A stretch of DNA of 64,000 nucleotides, taken from Styela clava (lineage: Eukaryota; Chordata; Ascidiacea; Stolidobranchia; Styelidae). The notes under the pieces are model-generated. The model ran no database searches, was not told the DNA's origin, and was given only the letters and a program-made list of their open reading frames with translations. Below, piece after piece: positions 34,511 to 47,300 of the stretch. The stretch is taken from NCBI RefSeq assembly GCF_964204865.1, contig NC_135252.1, positions 1,364,001 to 1,428,000 of the forward strand, in the 5' to 3' direction. The stretch's first letter is position 1. Each line of letters starts with the position of its first letter. Position numbers and translations under genes: made by a program.

Positions 34511-37500
34511 CTACAATGATTTTCTCTTGGAATCAGCACTACTGAGCATCCTCACTATCCACATGACTGCCGACAAAAGGAATAGACCGATGACCGCTGC
34601 CAGGATGATTTCCGGAATCCTCATGTTTTTCGACACATCAAAGAAATACATGATCATAAAAGAAGATGACAGTACACATCTTGACAATTCCGTAAACAGC
34701 GCAAATGGTCTACAGGAAAATACGAATAAGTCTATGAAAGCGGCTTTAAGTATAGCCATCAGCCACATGAAATGCAAATGATAACATTTTCCTGTCTGTC
34801 CTAAGATAAACCAAATTTTTTGAAAAACTCGACAGGTTTAATCGTAATGCTAATCAACAATCAAATATGGCCAAAACCAAATAGCCCACTATTCACAATA
34901 CATTCAAACTGTGAGATCTAAATCTAATGAATGTTCAGATGAAACTGTTCGATGGAATAGCTGAATTTCTCACGGTTACATTACAACTCAGCAAAAAGCA
35001 AACTCCGGGTATGACTTATAATAAATAATAAGGGTGCAAACAAATACCAAAGTAAGAATACTAAATTACCTCTTATCAAATAAGTATCCAAAGCAAGTTA
35101 AACTTGATAAAATGAATATTGACGAACTAATAATAGCTGATGTTGGCAAAGATGAGTGAAGAAACGTTGCCTGACTGAAGATAGACACAGCAACCAGAAA
35201 ATGCAGCATAGTATATGCACTTAACCAGTCACTAACATCTGGGTTATAAACTTTCACAGGATACACAATCTGTTACAAAAATTTATCATCTATCTCAGCA
35301 TGTTCAAAACTCAATAGCTAGATTATAATTTTATGACACTGCCGCGAATCAAAGATGGTTGGTCAGTGAGTAATCACAGCCTCCATGCAATTGAATCGCA
35401 TATCTTTAACTGATTCAAATCTTACGGACAGGACAAACACAGTTCCGAGCAACAAAGAAATTAAATCTGGATGCTATAAATATTCAACTCATACCTTTGG
35501 TAAATCTTCGGGGTTACCAAGCCGAGGTGTTCCAGGACTCCAACCAGGTCCACAGAAAATAAATCTCAATTTATTTCCAATAGTTTCATGCTGTTGCAAT
35601 CTTTTCCAGAAACTCATGTAATGGGAAACCTTTATTGAAAGAGTGAATGGATGTTCTAATTAAGTAGGATATAGCCATTGATAAATGAGAACTGTCATTG
35701 GATACCCATGGTTGAATCTATGATTACACGTCGATTTTGTTATAATGCTTCAAATTGAATAAAAACTTTTTAGAATAAGTATTTCTTAATTGGTATAAAT
35801 TTAACATTATTAGAAATTGCGTTTACCCACGAGAATTTCCATGAATCCATAATTTTTTCATAAGAACTGTTAGTTTATAAATATAACATCCCTTTGGTCA
35901 AAATTTTCAAATATAAACTGCAATATTCACCACATGAAATACTAAGCACCTGAATGGCATTGCTGTCAAATGTATCAATGGGATGCACTAGCCCATATAC
36001 AACTTTCTCATCCTTTTTTTCAGGCTGAAAAGTACCTGTCAATTAATTTAGCAGTATTACACAACTCAGTATTTAGATCGCTAGCCACAGTGGGAAGTTA
36101 TTATATATGTGATCTTATTATATATGTTTGAAATAGTTCATCATGAACTTGAAGTCAGACAAAATAAAAAGAACTACATAATAAATTCAACACAAAATCT
36201 GTAATCGATTGAAGCATGCAAATCTCTTGCAATACATGAATTTTAATTCATTTCCAAATGAAAGCAATATAAAGTATGACAACATTGTCTTTGGCTACGT
36301 CTGATAAGCTAAAATAAATTCATTGCAACAAAATCAAGCTATTGTTTGATACATTTTAAAAATTGAACTTTATCCACACTCCACAGCTTTGAATTTGTTT
36401 GCGTTCATTGCTGTAATATGATGTGTTGTGGCATTGTGTAATTTACAGTATGACCCTAATACGTTATGTTTCATTCTTGTATGTACCTATCCTTTACAAG
36501 CTAGTCGGTAAGTAAACAAGGCTTTATATAAATTCATTATATCAGATTTATGAGAATATTGTGATACATGTTTGCTAACCAAACACATATAAGCTCAATT
36601 GCTATAAAATCCATATATATTACATACCAAACATCCTGTCCCATATGATAAGAACAGCAGCATAATTTTTATCAATGCAGTATGGGTTCCTACCATGATG
36701 CACTCGGTGATGACTTGGCGTGTTCAAGATATATTCCAGAGGTCCTGAATATATTAATTCAATATTACTAGAGATTAGAGAATCTACACTGTTTGAACAA
36801 CACTGAACCATTTTATCTCAAAACCATCTTGATACATTAGACTGATTAGAGTGAGAATATTTGTGAAGTTATGTGAAAATTTTTACAACATATTCAATTA
36901 AAGTCGTTTTCTGACCAATTCCAATTGACGTAGTATAAGTATTTGGTTTTTGTACATGCACTACCCTATCATTTTCAAATCTTCATGGTTATGTTGTCTA
37001 TATCTCAAACATCAAAAAATAGCTAATAACATAAAAATACTCAAAACAAAAAACCTTTCCATTATAAACCAAGATTTCTAAAAAGGCACCTGAATGAACA
37101 ATTCTACTGGTACTTCTGAAGTATGCGCACCAAGATGTCGCACAACCTGAACCCTAAACTGGTACACAACCTGAGTTCAGGTTGTGTGCCATCTTGGTGC
37201 GCATACTTCAGGAGGTCCGTTCTACTTACCAAGTGAATCAACAAGTTCTGTGTGAATCCAAAATTGATATAGCAGATTCAATTGTCTGTGCACCATGAAA
37301 GAACTGGGTGGTATAAGCAATGCTGCTGGAAGGTAGAAGCTCTGCATATTAAATAATGATAAATGTCAATGAAGAATATTAAGAATGACTAGGAAAAAGA
37401 AATAAAAAAGTAAACACCAAAATAATAGTTTGAGATAATATCTGAACCTTTTATTTTCTCTGAGTAGTAATTACTCACAAATGAAGCATATGTTTGGAAA

Positions 37501-38935
37501 GCAGATTGACGTAACGCTGTTGTCAACACATAATCTTCAGAGCTGTGATGTGTTTGATGGGTGTTCCAAAGAATATTCACTTCTGTATAAGCAGAACAAT
37601 AATAACAGAGAATATAATAAAAATGATGGAAATTATATCAAATGGGAATTGTGTAGTGAATGTTGCATCATATTGTCAATGAAATATTGACCACAAATGA
37701 TTTGCAAAGATAACGAAATCAATCATAACAATATGCTACCATTTTATATTGTCATCTGAGGGTACGGTTACGCCAACAATAGCTTTTTATTATTTTTAAT
37801 ATACGCTATTCAGAAGTAGAACAAGGTCCTAAGAACCGGAATGTTGTAAAATTAAAAAAAATTAGCTTAAAACAAATTAGACCACCCTGTTTACAGGCAC
37901 AACAATGTCTTGAATGACTGTATTTGCAATATATCGGATTTCTAAAAATTCTTTACTTCTTACCATGAGCTAGTCTGTGAAACCAATAATATAGACAGTC
38001 ATATGCCAATGCCATGAAAATCCAAGTCCAAATAGAATTCCACTCCATCTCATACACACGATAATGGTTATAAATGTAAACATATAAAGTAAACTCAATC
38101 GACTTCAAACCAGCAAGTCTGAAAACAATGGGCATGATTGAGAATGGAGATAAAAGCTCAATAAGTGTTAATATATAGAATCATTTGCCTTTAATTCAAT
38201 GATTGGGAAAAATATAAAACTGAAATTTTGCATAACAACTTGAACATATCGAACAATAGGAAAGTGAAACATTGTAACATAGTCACAAAATGATTAATTG
38301 AAGGCTTACTCCAACACTTGACTGTACATACCAGCCCCAATGCTGGTTATTTTATCATTTATACGAAGTTCGTTTCCTTTCTGGTACAAAATCATCATCT
38401 CCAAAGAGATAAGAATGAAAAAATGAGGAATCGCCTGAAATATAAATAGGGAAAGATGATGAGCAACAGATTAACCTTATTATAATGGCCGAGAAGAACA
38501 ATACCTATTTGAAATTTCTCCTAGCCTTTTTTTTTTTTAAAATAGTCCAATTCAAACTAAAGGAAATCTCGGATTACAAAAAACGTGTATGAATAATACA
38601 TACACCAGGTATTGAAAAGTGAACTTTTGTTTCAGTATTCCGAACTGATTTTCTAGTAGCAATTTGAGTCAATAATGCAATATGTGTGTTCAAGTATAGG
38701 AGTGTATATAGCATGGCAATGCCTGCTCAAATTACTTAAGACAATTGTTTCGCAAAAACAGCTACCAAAACTATAAACTACATTTACAGATATAACTTAC
38801 AGCAGTAATATAATTCGGAACTTCACTCATTTTTTCAAAATATGTTTCTGAAGGCGTAACAACATAGAATGTTGCGCGAAATCCCTCTAGAAATGTCAAC
38901 TCAGATGAATTCGTATGTGGGCCATCAACCTCCAT
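34511..38935 (-). CDS. AGMO: Alkylglycerol monooxygenase (TMEM195)
   Basis: Ten exons on the - strand: 38801-38935, 38310-38434, 37964-38118, 37479-37582, 37230-37341, 36628-36744, 35950-36035, 35495-35629, 35070-35269 and 34511-34709. All borders are GT/AG, phases agree, and the product is 455 residues, close to the ~445 of vertebrates. The enzyme is a membrane, non-haem di-iron, tetrahydrobiopterin-dependent monooxygenase that cleaves the ether bond of alkylglycerols. The histidine motifs of the fatty-acid-hydroxylase superfamily are intact: HRLAH (134-138), HQTHH (147-151) and HHRVHH (222-227). The N-terminus keeps [14 protein letters not shown] and the C-terminal third keeps several hydrophobic segments. 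ATG 38935 aligns with the family start. The AG just before it could accept a spliced leader. A foldback MITE lies in intron 5 beside its donor, and a hAT element starts 97 bp upstream. Confidence 0.95.
37109..37219. mobile_element. Foldback MITE in AGMO intron 5
   Basis: Arms of about 38 bp (TCTGAAGTATGCGCACCAAG and CTTGGTGCGCATACTTCAG at the tips) face each other around a ~22-bp loop. TTCTACT occurs on both sides (37102-37108 and 37220-37226). The right copy overlaps the exon 5 splice donor (37224-37229). Confidence 0.82.
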
Positions 38936-39031
38936 CTTTACAGCATCAAGGTCTTTTTGTCTTTTTCAATACTTTTAGTATACACAAAAAAGTTCTATAA
39001 ATCCAACATTACATATAAATATAGCCTAGAC

Positions 39032-40527
39032 CATAGGTTCTCAAAGTGCTCCGTACGGAGCCCCAGGGCTCCGCGAGAGAAACCCAGGGGCTCCGCGAGC
39101 TATTCGATTACTCTTCGCAATACTGACTCAAAATTTTGTAACTGTTGAAAGAAGCAATAACAGCGTTGATAAAATCTGACAACAATACAGCCTCGAAATA
39201 TGGTAAAGAGGCTGAATTAAAAATGACATTATTTATAAGCAGGAGCGCAGCCAGGATTCTTAAGAGGGAGGTGGTTCAAAATTGGAATCGGAAATTTCCG
39301 CGCAACATTCTTCGCCATTAAAAAAACGGATAACGAGATTTCTGTTGCGTAAAATATTCAATCCATGACCGATGCGAGCATTCAACGTGTCTCTTCGTTA
39401 TAATGTAATTGTGATCATCGTTACTCAAGTTTGATTCGAGATTAGTATTAGTATTACTTAAATGAAAGAATACTATTCTAAAATAACATAAAATATGTAA
39501 TAAACTGCCAACAATAAATAAAGTGGAGTCGTATTTTCGCGATCTTGGGATTTGTCAATCTTGATTTGTTCTTTCGCACCTGAGATTATTTTTAAGCAGG
39601 ATATTGCCGTTTAAAAAATCACAATGTCTGGGCAAAATACGAACAATTAGAATTTATTTTATTGCATTCGGCTCCGTCGGTAGTTTCAGAATGAAAAAAG
39701 GTACATCGTGGATCGCGTGCACAATTGATTGCGTGCGGCTTCGTCGGTAGTTTCAGAATGGGAAAAAAGGTACATCGCGCGCACAATTGACTGTGTTTCG
39801 ATTTCGCAGTTATTACGACGAAAACCTAACATAACACCAAATTTTGTGATTTACAATGTCTATAAAAGCGTTTTCAATCTGAGGTGAGTCTGCTGAAGCC
39901 AAACGTGTGATCTTCCATTTTAAGTTTCAATTTTAATATTTTAGAATGCCGTTTTTCAATCAAGAAATTTGAGTTGCGGATTTATCTCTTTATTAATTAT
40001 AATTTTTAACATTTCGTCGCAGATGACTATTATATGGTAACATGTTTTTCACATTGAACTCATAATTTCCCACGAGAACAAAAAAGGAATTAACGTCGTC
40101 ATTGTGTAACAATACATGTATATGCCGAGGGAAATTTTTGATTTAAGGAGAATAAACACCGGCGTAAAGATGTTCAAAACACGCCATGCTGACGAAAAAA
40201 ATCGGCGATTGTAACAAAATAAAATCGCGCACGTTATTAGCGGCCTGTTAAGTCTTCCAAAAATGTCAAAAGAGAAAAGATTCGACCCCTAATTTATTAA
40301 TATGTTCGTCAAGTGTCAAATTTACAGCTTTAGTATGAAATTCAGATTCATTTATGGCTTGTGTTAATCCTATTAAAAAAGGTTCAGCATTTTAAATAAG
40401 TAAAGTACTTTTAACTTGCCCAGGAATATTAATCTGAAAGTAACAATTTTAACATTTATTTTGGGGCTCCGCGAATAATATTCAACTTTTCAAGGGCTCC
40501 GCAACACCAAAAGTTTGAGAACCCCTG
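39032..40527. mobile_element. hAT element upstream of AGMO
   Basis: CATAGGTTCTCAAA and TTTGAGAACCCCTG are inverted ends with GGGCTCCGCGA-type subterminal repeats at both sides. GCCTAGAC flanks both (39024-39031 and 40528-40535). It begins 97 bp from the AGMO start codon. No intact transposase. Its interior is related to those of the 27762 and 43578 elements. Confidence 0.9.
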
Positions 40528-40720
40528 GCCTAGACTATATCCCAATTTTGCTACAAATAAGAAATGCCCGAACATTGTTCCGCAACATTCACATCACAGT
40601 TCCGTCAAACTTCAGTTTAGTACTGTAGTACAGTAGTACCTAAACTAGTCAAGTAACTTTACAATCAGGAGATTTTCAGTTACCATCAATGACGAACAAA
40701 TTAGGTCTACCAGGGATGGG

Positions 40721-41072
40721 CGCGGCGGTGTGGCTCAACGGGCTAAGCGTTAGGAATACGCTCGCCACCGCACCTCTAATTACTCTGCGTGGGTTCGCAG
40801 GTTCGAATCCCATGCAGGGATGGTTATGTGCGAGAGGATTGCTGGACTCCTCGCCGTCGTTGGGTGGTTCACGTAACCGCTGGTCGGTTACTGCCTCCTC
40901 CACCACCAAGTCCATGCTTCCGAAAAAAACAAACAATACAGTAAAAACTAATCCCATACCCGACTTGGAATGGTAACCGGACGAGAGGCCGTGGTTCGCC
41001 ATATGGATAAGCCGTCTTATCGGCTTTCCTCTCCCCCGGGATAAATATGTAAATCCTATCCTCCTATCCTAT
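40721..41072 (+). mobile_element. Full-length tRNA-headed composite SINE
   Basis: The tRNA-like head has an A-box-like TGGCTCAACGGGC (40731) and B box GGTTCGAATCC (40800-40810). An unrelated body follows (CGTAACCGCTGGTCGGTTAC, CGGACGAGAGGCCGTGG) and the end is an ATCCT repeat. Copies occur at 14873-15221 (-) and 29726-29868 (truncated). Composite tRNA-derived SINEs are known from Ciona; identity with them is not checked. Confidence 0.8.
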
Positions 41073-41115
41073 ATCTGAATATTGACATTTCTATTCTATG
41101 CAATTCAAGAGTCCT

Positions 41116-41318
41116 GCTGTACCGGTACGCTAACACGAATGTATTTCTGTAACGTTTCGTCTGACCAAAATCAGACCTCCTCAGGACAAGCAGTTTACAA
41201 CAATGAATGCTGGAATGTGTGAGTGCATCAGGACCGGTACCGGTACCGTGTTTCATCATTTTTATTTCTGCTACAGCCTCCTTGCATTATACGCATACCG
41301 GTACCAGTACCGGTAGGG
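41116..41318. repeat. ACCGGT/GTACCG-rich palindromic tracts
   Basis: Three clusters (about 41119, 41233 and 41298) repeat ACCGGTACCGGTACCG-like palindromes. Similar single motifs are scattered through the window (for example 19505, 23258). Role unknown. Confidence 0.5.
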
Positions 41319-42926
41319 ATCCACTAGCGCAAAGGCATTGAGAAATGATTGGGAGCTAGTCTCGCGCAACCTCTCCTGATAGTTATAAATGAATTTGTTT
41401 GCATACCTACTATTCCATTTGCTATTCTGCATTTCTGATGCACCCATGCGTAAACGACTGTTACCAGACAACGAAAATTTTAAGTTGATATTGATGGTTT
41501 TCACCTCACTAGCGCCTCCGCTGGAGAGACAGCTTAATAACAGACGATGACTTCGCGATTGGTTATGTCCGGTATGTTATCGTTGGTTATGTCTATAATC
41601 TATATATTTACGGTTAAAGGCATGTTGGAAATGGAAATAGCGCAAAAAGAAGGAGTCGTTCATCCACGAATAAAAAGGTGGGCGGGTTTAAGCGTGGATT
41701 TTTGAGTGGAATAAGCATCTTCTGTTAAAATTTTAAACATGAGCCCCAGTTAATAATGGCTTGTGATATATTTATCATTAATATGCATTGATATTTTAAC
41801 GGTTTTCCACGATGGCCAAAGCTTTTCAATAAAGGCGAGATGCCATCGGTCACAAAGAAAAAATGAGCCACCCCATTCGTTGTTTTTAACTTCGCGGCGG
41901 AACTATATAGTGAATGCTACTTGCTCTTGTACAGAGGGGAAAACAATTTGCCACCATTCGTTAGCATGCCTGCACTACACATTTGAGTAATCTGCAACTG
42001 CGAAAAGTACCTCCAGCCATCCCTGGCACTATGCAGTTGCAGTCTTGGCATCATCAAAGAAGCGAAGGATTTAAACAGCTGCCTATCCAGAAAATTGTTA
42101 TCTAAAACAATTCTGAAAGAATACCGAATAGCCATTTACTGAAAATGATGCCTGATGTATGACCTAATTAACCTTACACCTAACTTTGAAAATAATTCGA
42201 TGGATAAACAAATTATAAAGGTTGTTATACATGGGAATGAAAAAATCAAGTAAGAGTGAAATGTTTGTATTATTGGACACGAAATGTACATATGGATCGA
42301 TTTTGGATACGAAGTTGAAGCCTTTTTCATTGATTAAAGATTGTATTTTTCGCTAGAGAAGGCTATTACTTTTATTTATTTCAAGACTTTTTGTGGGCTC
42401 TATGTGAATTGTTTTCACTTCAAAATTTTGTGTGATGAATTCTTCAAATTTGATGAAAAATATTTGTGGCGGCTCGACGATCCCTCTCGTGCTTCGCGAA
42501 AGTCTGAAGTTTTTTTTTTACCGTGGCGTAGAGTAGTAGACAAAGTAAGGTAATTTATAAAAGGTAGGGTAGACCGGTAGAGTACTGCTTCGCTCCGTCT
42601 TTCGTGTCCATATATTTGAGCATCGCTCACATATTAATTAAATTGTCAAACTAAGCAAGAAATTCAGACGTATAAGATCAAACTCAAATGCTCCATTCCG
42701 ATAGCAACAACTTATCTCATGGGGATACTGATTTTCGTCCAGATCGAGCGTTCAAAAAGAAAGATCATTGTGTTGAGGCAGCAAGGCGTGGTCGCCTCCA
42801 TTTTCACAAACTTTAAATATTTCGATTGTAATATTAAAAACTGTTCCTACCTAAATACGTTATAAAATCTTTTAGAAGATGTTTGTCTTGCGTACACTGG
42901 ACTCGGGTTTCCTACAGACCAGCGTT
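41319..42926. other. Unassigned
   Basis: No gene or transposon boundary is supported here. ORFs are short and lack motifs. Confidence 0.4.
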
Positions 42927-43060
42927 ACCCAAACTTTTTCGGCCACGGAACACTTACACTTTTTATCTCGCCTCGCGGAACATCAAAAAATGAAAGGGTG
43001 AAATTGATAAAGGAAAAGGGTGTAATGTAGCGGTTCCCAATGGGTTCGCCGTGGCGAGTC
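42927..43060. mobile_element. Two unpaired hAT termini
   Basis: CAGCGTTACCCAAACTTTTT (42930) and TAGCGGTTCCCAATGGG (43027), each followed by GC-rich 'cggccacgg' or 'gccgtggcg' motifs, look like left ends of two hAT elements. No right partners were found. Confidence 0.4.
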
Positions 43061-43509
43061 GCCAAATGTGCCGCGAAAACAAGATTGTGTTAATATATAT
43101 ATATCATAATATACAACATATTATTGATTGCATTTTGCAAACTTGTTCTAGCTCAACTTGGCGATTGCACTATAAAAATTCTACTTTGCGAATCAGAGTT
43201 TTGGTCCAGCATATTTTCATTTCAAATTCCAGACTTTTCAGGTTGTTTAAAATTGAAGTGGGAAATTTCTACAGAAAAAAGTTGACTAAACAATCTTTAG
43301 TAGGGTAGGGTATTAACTTAAATTTTTATTGCCCGGATTCTATATGCAGTGCACAACCTAAAATCATATATCCTAAATATGAGTGCAATAACAAAATACT
43401 ATAAATAAATAATAATAACATAATCTCATTCTACGTAATACCAAGTTCACTTGTTATCTCATAGTCTAATTATGGATCCCAGTCTTTCTATTCTTGCAAA
43501 TTTGACAAA
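43061..43509. other. Unassigned AT-rich stretch
   Basis: A short TA tract lies near 43095. No gene is visible. It may be the interior of a truncated hAT element. Confidence 0.35.
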
Positions 43510-43577
43510 TTTGAGATTTGCCAAATTGAGGGTCACCCAAACCTATTTTTGTTTGATGTTAGCCCAAGGGTCTAAGC
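43510..43577 (+). repeat. Detached first unit of the 67-bp array
   Basis: AACCTATTTTTGTTTGAT, then TAGCCCAAGGGTCTAAGC, match the array unit of 44381-48320. The unit is cut at 43577 by the hAT element that follows. Confidence 0.8.
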
Positions 43578-44372
43578 CAGTGGTTCTCAAACTTTTTGAG
43601 CGCGCCACCGTTTGAAAATTTTTACAAACTTCGCGCTCTCCTCCCTTTTGCATTGAAAAAATGCTTTTGTGATGAGCATGTTGCTTTATATTAAGATGGC
43701 GCTGTAAGAGTGTTGGTCTCACAGCGTTATTGCTCTGATTGTTTAGGCATAAAACTTATAGAGTACGACTTCGCCATTCACAGTCGTATGTATATTTTAT
43801 CGACACAATCGCAGATTTAGTTTATCACAAATAATAACGAAACCATTTTAAATATGTATATCGATCATGAATTGACAGAAAAACCATTAAATAATAATAT
43901 CTGTTGAAAAAGTCGGCTCTTTTAACAAGTTGCGTAATCTCGACAACTGACTCAAGAGCGTGTGAAGAATATGTATTTTTGATTTACCAATATACTTTAT
44001 ATTATTTTCTTTGCTCTAAATTAAATATTCTTTCCGTGACTTTATACCAGATCTTTTTAACGACGATAACGAATTCGCGTGAGCGCAATACATATCAAAA
44101 CTTAATATAATTGGGCGGTTGATCTCGCATTATTATGTCCGCGGATTGGAGTGGTATTTTAGATCGGTAATGAGTTTATTTTGTCATGAGTCGCCGCAAA
44201 GGCGAGTTACCTTGAACACAAATGTAGTAAAATAGAGATTAATAGATTGAAAATTTGGGGGCAGAAAATTTTATTATTAGAAAAAGCCGGCATTTTGAAC
44301 AAACGCGATCGTTTCAGAAGAATTTGCATGAAAATTTTCGATGCAATCTTGTGTCCTCTCGCGCCCCCCCTG
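43578..44372. mobile_element. hAT element inserted in the tandem array, right end damaged
   Basis: The left end CAGTGGTTCTCAAACTTTTT is followed by GCGCGCC. The right side keeps only CTCTCGCGCCCCCCCTG before array sequence resumes, so most of the right inverted repeat and any duplication are lost. The interior matches that of the 27762-29328 element over about 200 bp. Confidence 0.72.
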
Positions 44373-44380
44373 ATAGCATC

Positions 44381-47300
44381 TATTTCTGTTGGGTCTAGAC
44401 CAAACTTATTTTTGTTTGATCCTAGCCCAAGGGTCTAAGCCAAAACTTATTGCTGTTAGGTCTAGCCCAGACTTATTTTTGTTTGATCCTAGCCCATGGG
44501 TCTAAGCCAAAACTTATTTCTGTTGGGTCTAGCCCAAACATATTTTTGTTTGATCCTAGCCCAAGGGTCTAAGCCAAAACTTATTGCTGTTGGGTCTAGC
44601 CCAAACATATTTTTGACTGATCCTAGCCCAAGGGTCTAAGCCAAAATTTATTTATTTCGGGTCTAGCCCAAACTTATTTTTGTTTGATCCTAGCCCAAGG
44701 GTCTAAGCCAAAACTTATTGCTGTTGGGTCTAGCCCAAACCTATTTTTGTTTGATCCTAGCCCAAGGGTCTAAGCCAAAACTTATTTCTGTTGGGTCTAG
44801 CCCAAATTTATTTTTGTTTGATCCTAGCCCAAGGGTCTAAGCCAAAACTTATTGCTGTTGGATTTAGCCCAAACTTATTTTTGTTTGATCCTAGCCCAAG
44901 GGTCTAAGCCAAAACTTATTGCTGTTGGATCTAGCCCAAACTTATTTTTGTTTGATCCTAGCCCAAGGGTCTAAGCCAAAACTTATTGCTGTTGGGTCTA
45001 GCCCAAACTTATTTTGTTTGATCCTAGCCCAAGGGTCTAAGCCAAAACTTATTGCTGTTGGGTCTAGCCCAAACTTATTTTTGTTTGATCCTAGCCCAAG
45101 GGTCTAAGCCAAAACTTTTTTGTTGGGTCTAGCCCAAACTTATTTTTGTTTGATCCTAGCCCAAGGGTCTAAGCCAAAACTTATTGCTGTTGGGTCTAGC
45201 CCAAACTTATTTTTGTTTGATCCTAGCCCAAGGGTCTAAGCCAAAACTTATTGCTGTTGGGTCTAGCCCAAACATATTTTTGTCTGATCCTAGCCCAAGG
45301 GTCTAAGCCAAAATTTATTTATTTCGGGTCTAGCCCAAACTTATTTTTGTTTGATCCTAGCCCAAGGGTCTAAGCCAAAACTTATTGCTGTTGGATCTAG
45401 CCCAAACTTATTTTTGTTTGATCCTAGCCCAAGGGTCTAAGCCAAACTTATTGCTGTTGGATCTAGCCCAAACCTATTTTTGTTTGATCCTAGCCCAAGG
45501 GTCTAAGCCAAAACTTATTTCTGTTGGATCTAGCCCAAACTTATTTTTGTTTGATCCTAGCCCAAGGGTCTAAGCCAAAACTTATTGCTGTTGGATCTAG
45601 CCCAAACTTATTTTTGTTTGATCCTAGCCCAAGGGTCTAAGCCAAAACTTATTGCTGTTGGATCCAGCCCAAACTTATTTTGTTTGATCCTAGCCCAAGG
45701 GTCTAAGCCAAAACTTATTGCTGTTGGGTCTAGCCCAAACTTATTTTTGTTTGATCCTAGCCCAAGGGTCTAAGCCAAAACTTATTTCTGTTGGGTCTAG
45801 CCCAAACTTTTTTGTTTGATCCTAGCCCAAGGGTCTAAGCCAAAACTTATTGCTGTTGGGTCTAGCCCAAACTTACTTTTGTTCGATCCTAGCCCAACTT
45901 ATTTATGTTGATCCTAGCCCAAGGGTCTAAGCCAAAACTTATTGCTGTTGGGTCTAGCCCAAATTTATTTTTGTTTGATCCTAGCCCAGGGGTCCAAGCC
46001 AAAACTTATTGCTGTTGGGTCTAGCCCAAACTTATTTTGTTTGATCCTAGCCCAAGGGTCTAAGCCAAAACTTATTGCTGTTGGGTCTAGCCCAAACTTA
46101 TTTTTGTTTGATCCTAGCCCAAGGGTCTAAGCCAAAACTTATTGCTGTTGGGTCTAGCCCAAACATATTTTTGTCTGATCCTAGTCCAAGGGTCTAAGCC
46201 AAAATTTATTTATTTCGGGTCTAGCCCAAATTATTTTTGTTTGATCCTAGCCCAAGGGTCTAAGCCAAAACTTATTGCTGTTGGATCTAGCCCAAACTTA
46301 TTTTTGTTCGATCCTAGCCCAAGGGTCTAAGCCAAAACTTATTGCTGTTGGATCTAGCCCAAACTTATTTTTGTTTGATCCTAGCCCAAGGGTCTAAGCC
46401 AAAACTTATTTCTGTTGGATCTAGCCCAAACTTATTTTTGTTTGATCCTAGCCCAAGGGTCTAAGCCAAAACTTATTGCTGTTGGATCTAGCCCAAACTT
46501 ATTTTTGTTTGATCCTAGCCCAAGGGTCTAAGCCAAAACTTATTGCTGTTGGATCTAGCCCAAACTTATTTTGTTTGATCCTAGCCCAAGAGTCTAAGCC
46601 AAAACTTATTGCTGTTGGGTCTAGCCCAAACTTATTTTTGTTTGATCCTAGCCCAAGGGTCTAAGCCAAAACTTATTTCTGTTGGGTCTAGCCCAAACTT
46701 TTTTGTTTGATCCTAGCCCAAGGGTCTAAGCCAAAACTTATTGCTGTTGGGTCTAGCCCAAACTTACTTTTGTTCGATCCTAGCCCAACTTATTTATGTT
46801 GATCCTAGCCCAAGGGTCTAAGCCAAAACTTATTGCTGTTGGGTCTAGCCCAAATTTATTTTTGTTTGATCCTAGCCCAGGGATCCAAGCCAAAACTTAT
46901 TGCTGTTGGGTCTAGCCCAAACTTATTTTGTTTGATCCTAGCCCAAGGGTCTAAGCCAAAACTTATTGCTGTTGGGTCTAGCCCAAACTTATTTTTGTTT
47001 GATCCTAGCCCAAGGGTCTAAGCCAAAACTTATTGCTGTTGGGTCTAGCCCAAACTTATTTTTGTTTGATCCTAGCCCAAGGGTCTAAGCCAAAACTTAT
47101 TGCTGTTGGGTCTAGCCCAAACATATTTTTGTCTGATCCTAGCCCAAGGGTCTAAGCCAAAATTTATTTATTTCGGGTCTAGCCCAAACTTATTTTTGTT
47201 TGATCCTAGCCCAAGGGTCTAAGCCAAAACTTATTGCTGTTGGATCTAGCCCAAACTTATTTTTGTTTGATCCTAGCCCAAGGGTCTAAGCCAAAACTTA

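Noticed and set aside
34503-34781. 92-codon + strand ORF
   Set aside because: It is antisense to AGMO exon 10, which is supported by homology.
40731-40810. True tRNA gene at the SINE head
   Set aside because: A and B boxes are present, but the acceptor and anticodon arms do not form a proper cloverleaf and the same head recurs in other SINE copies.
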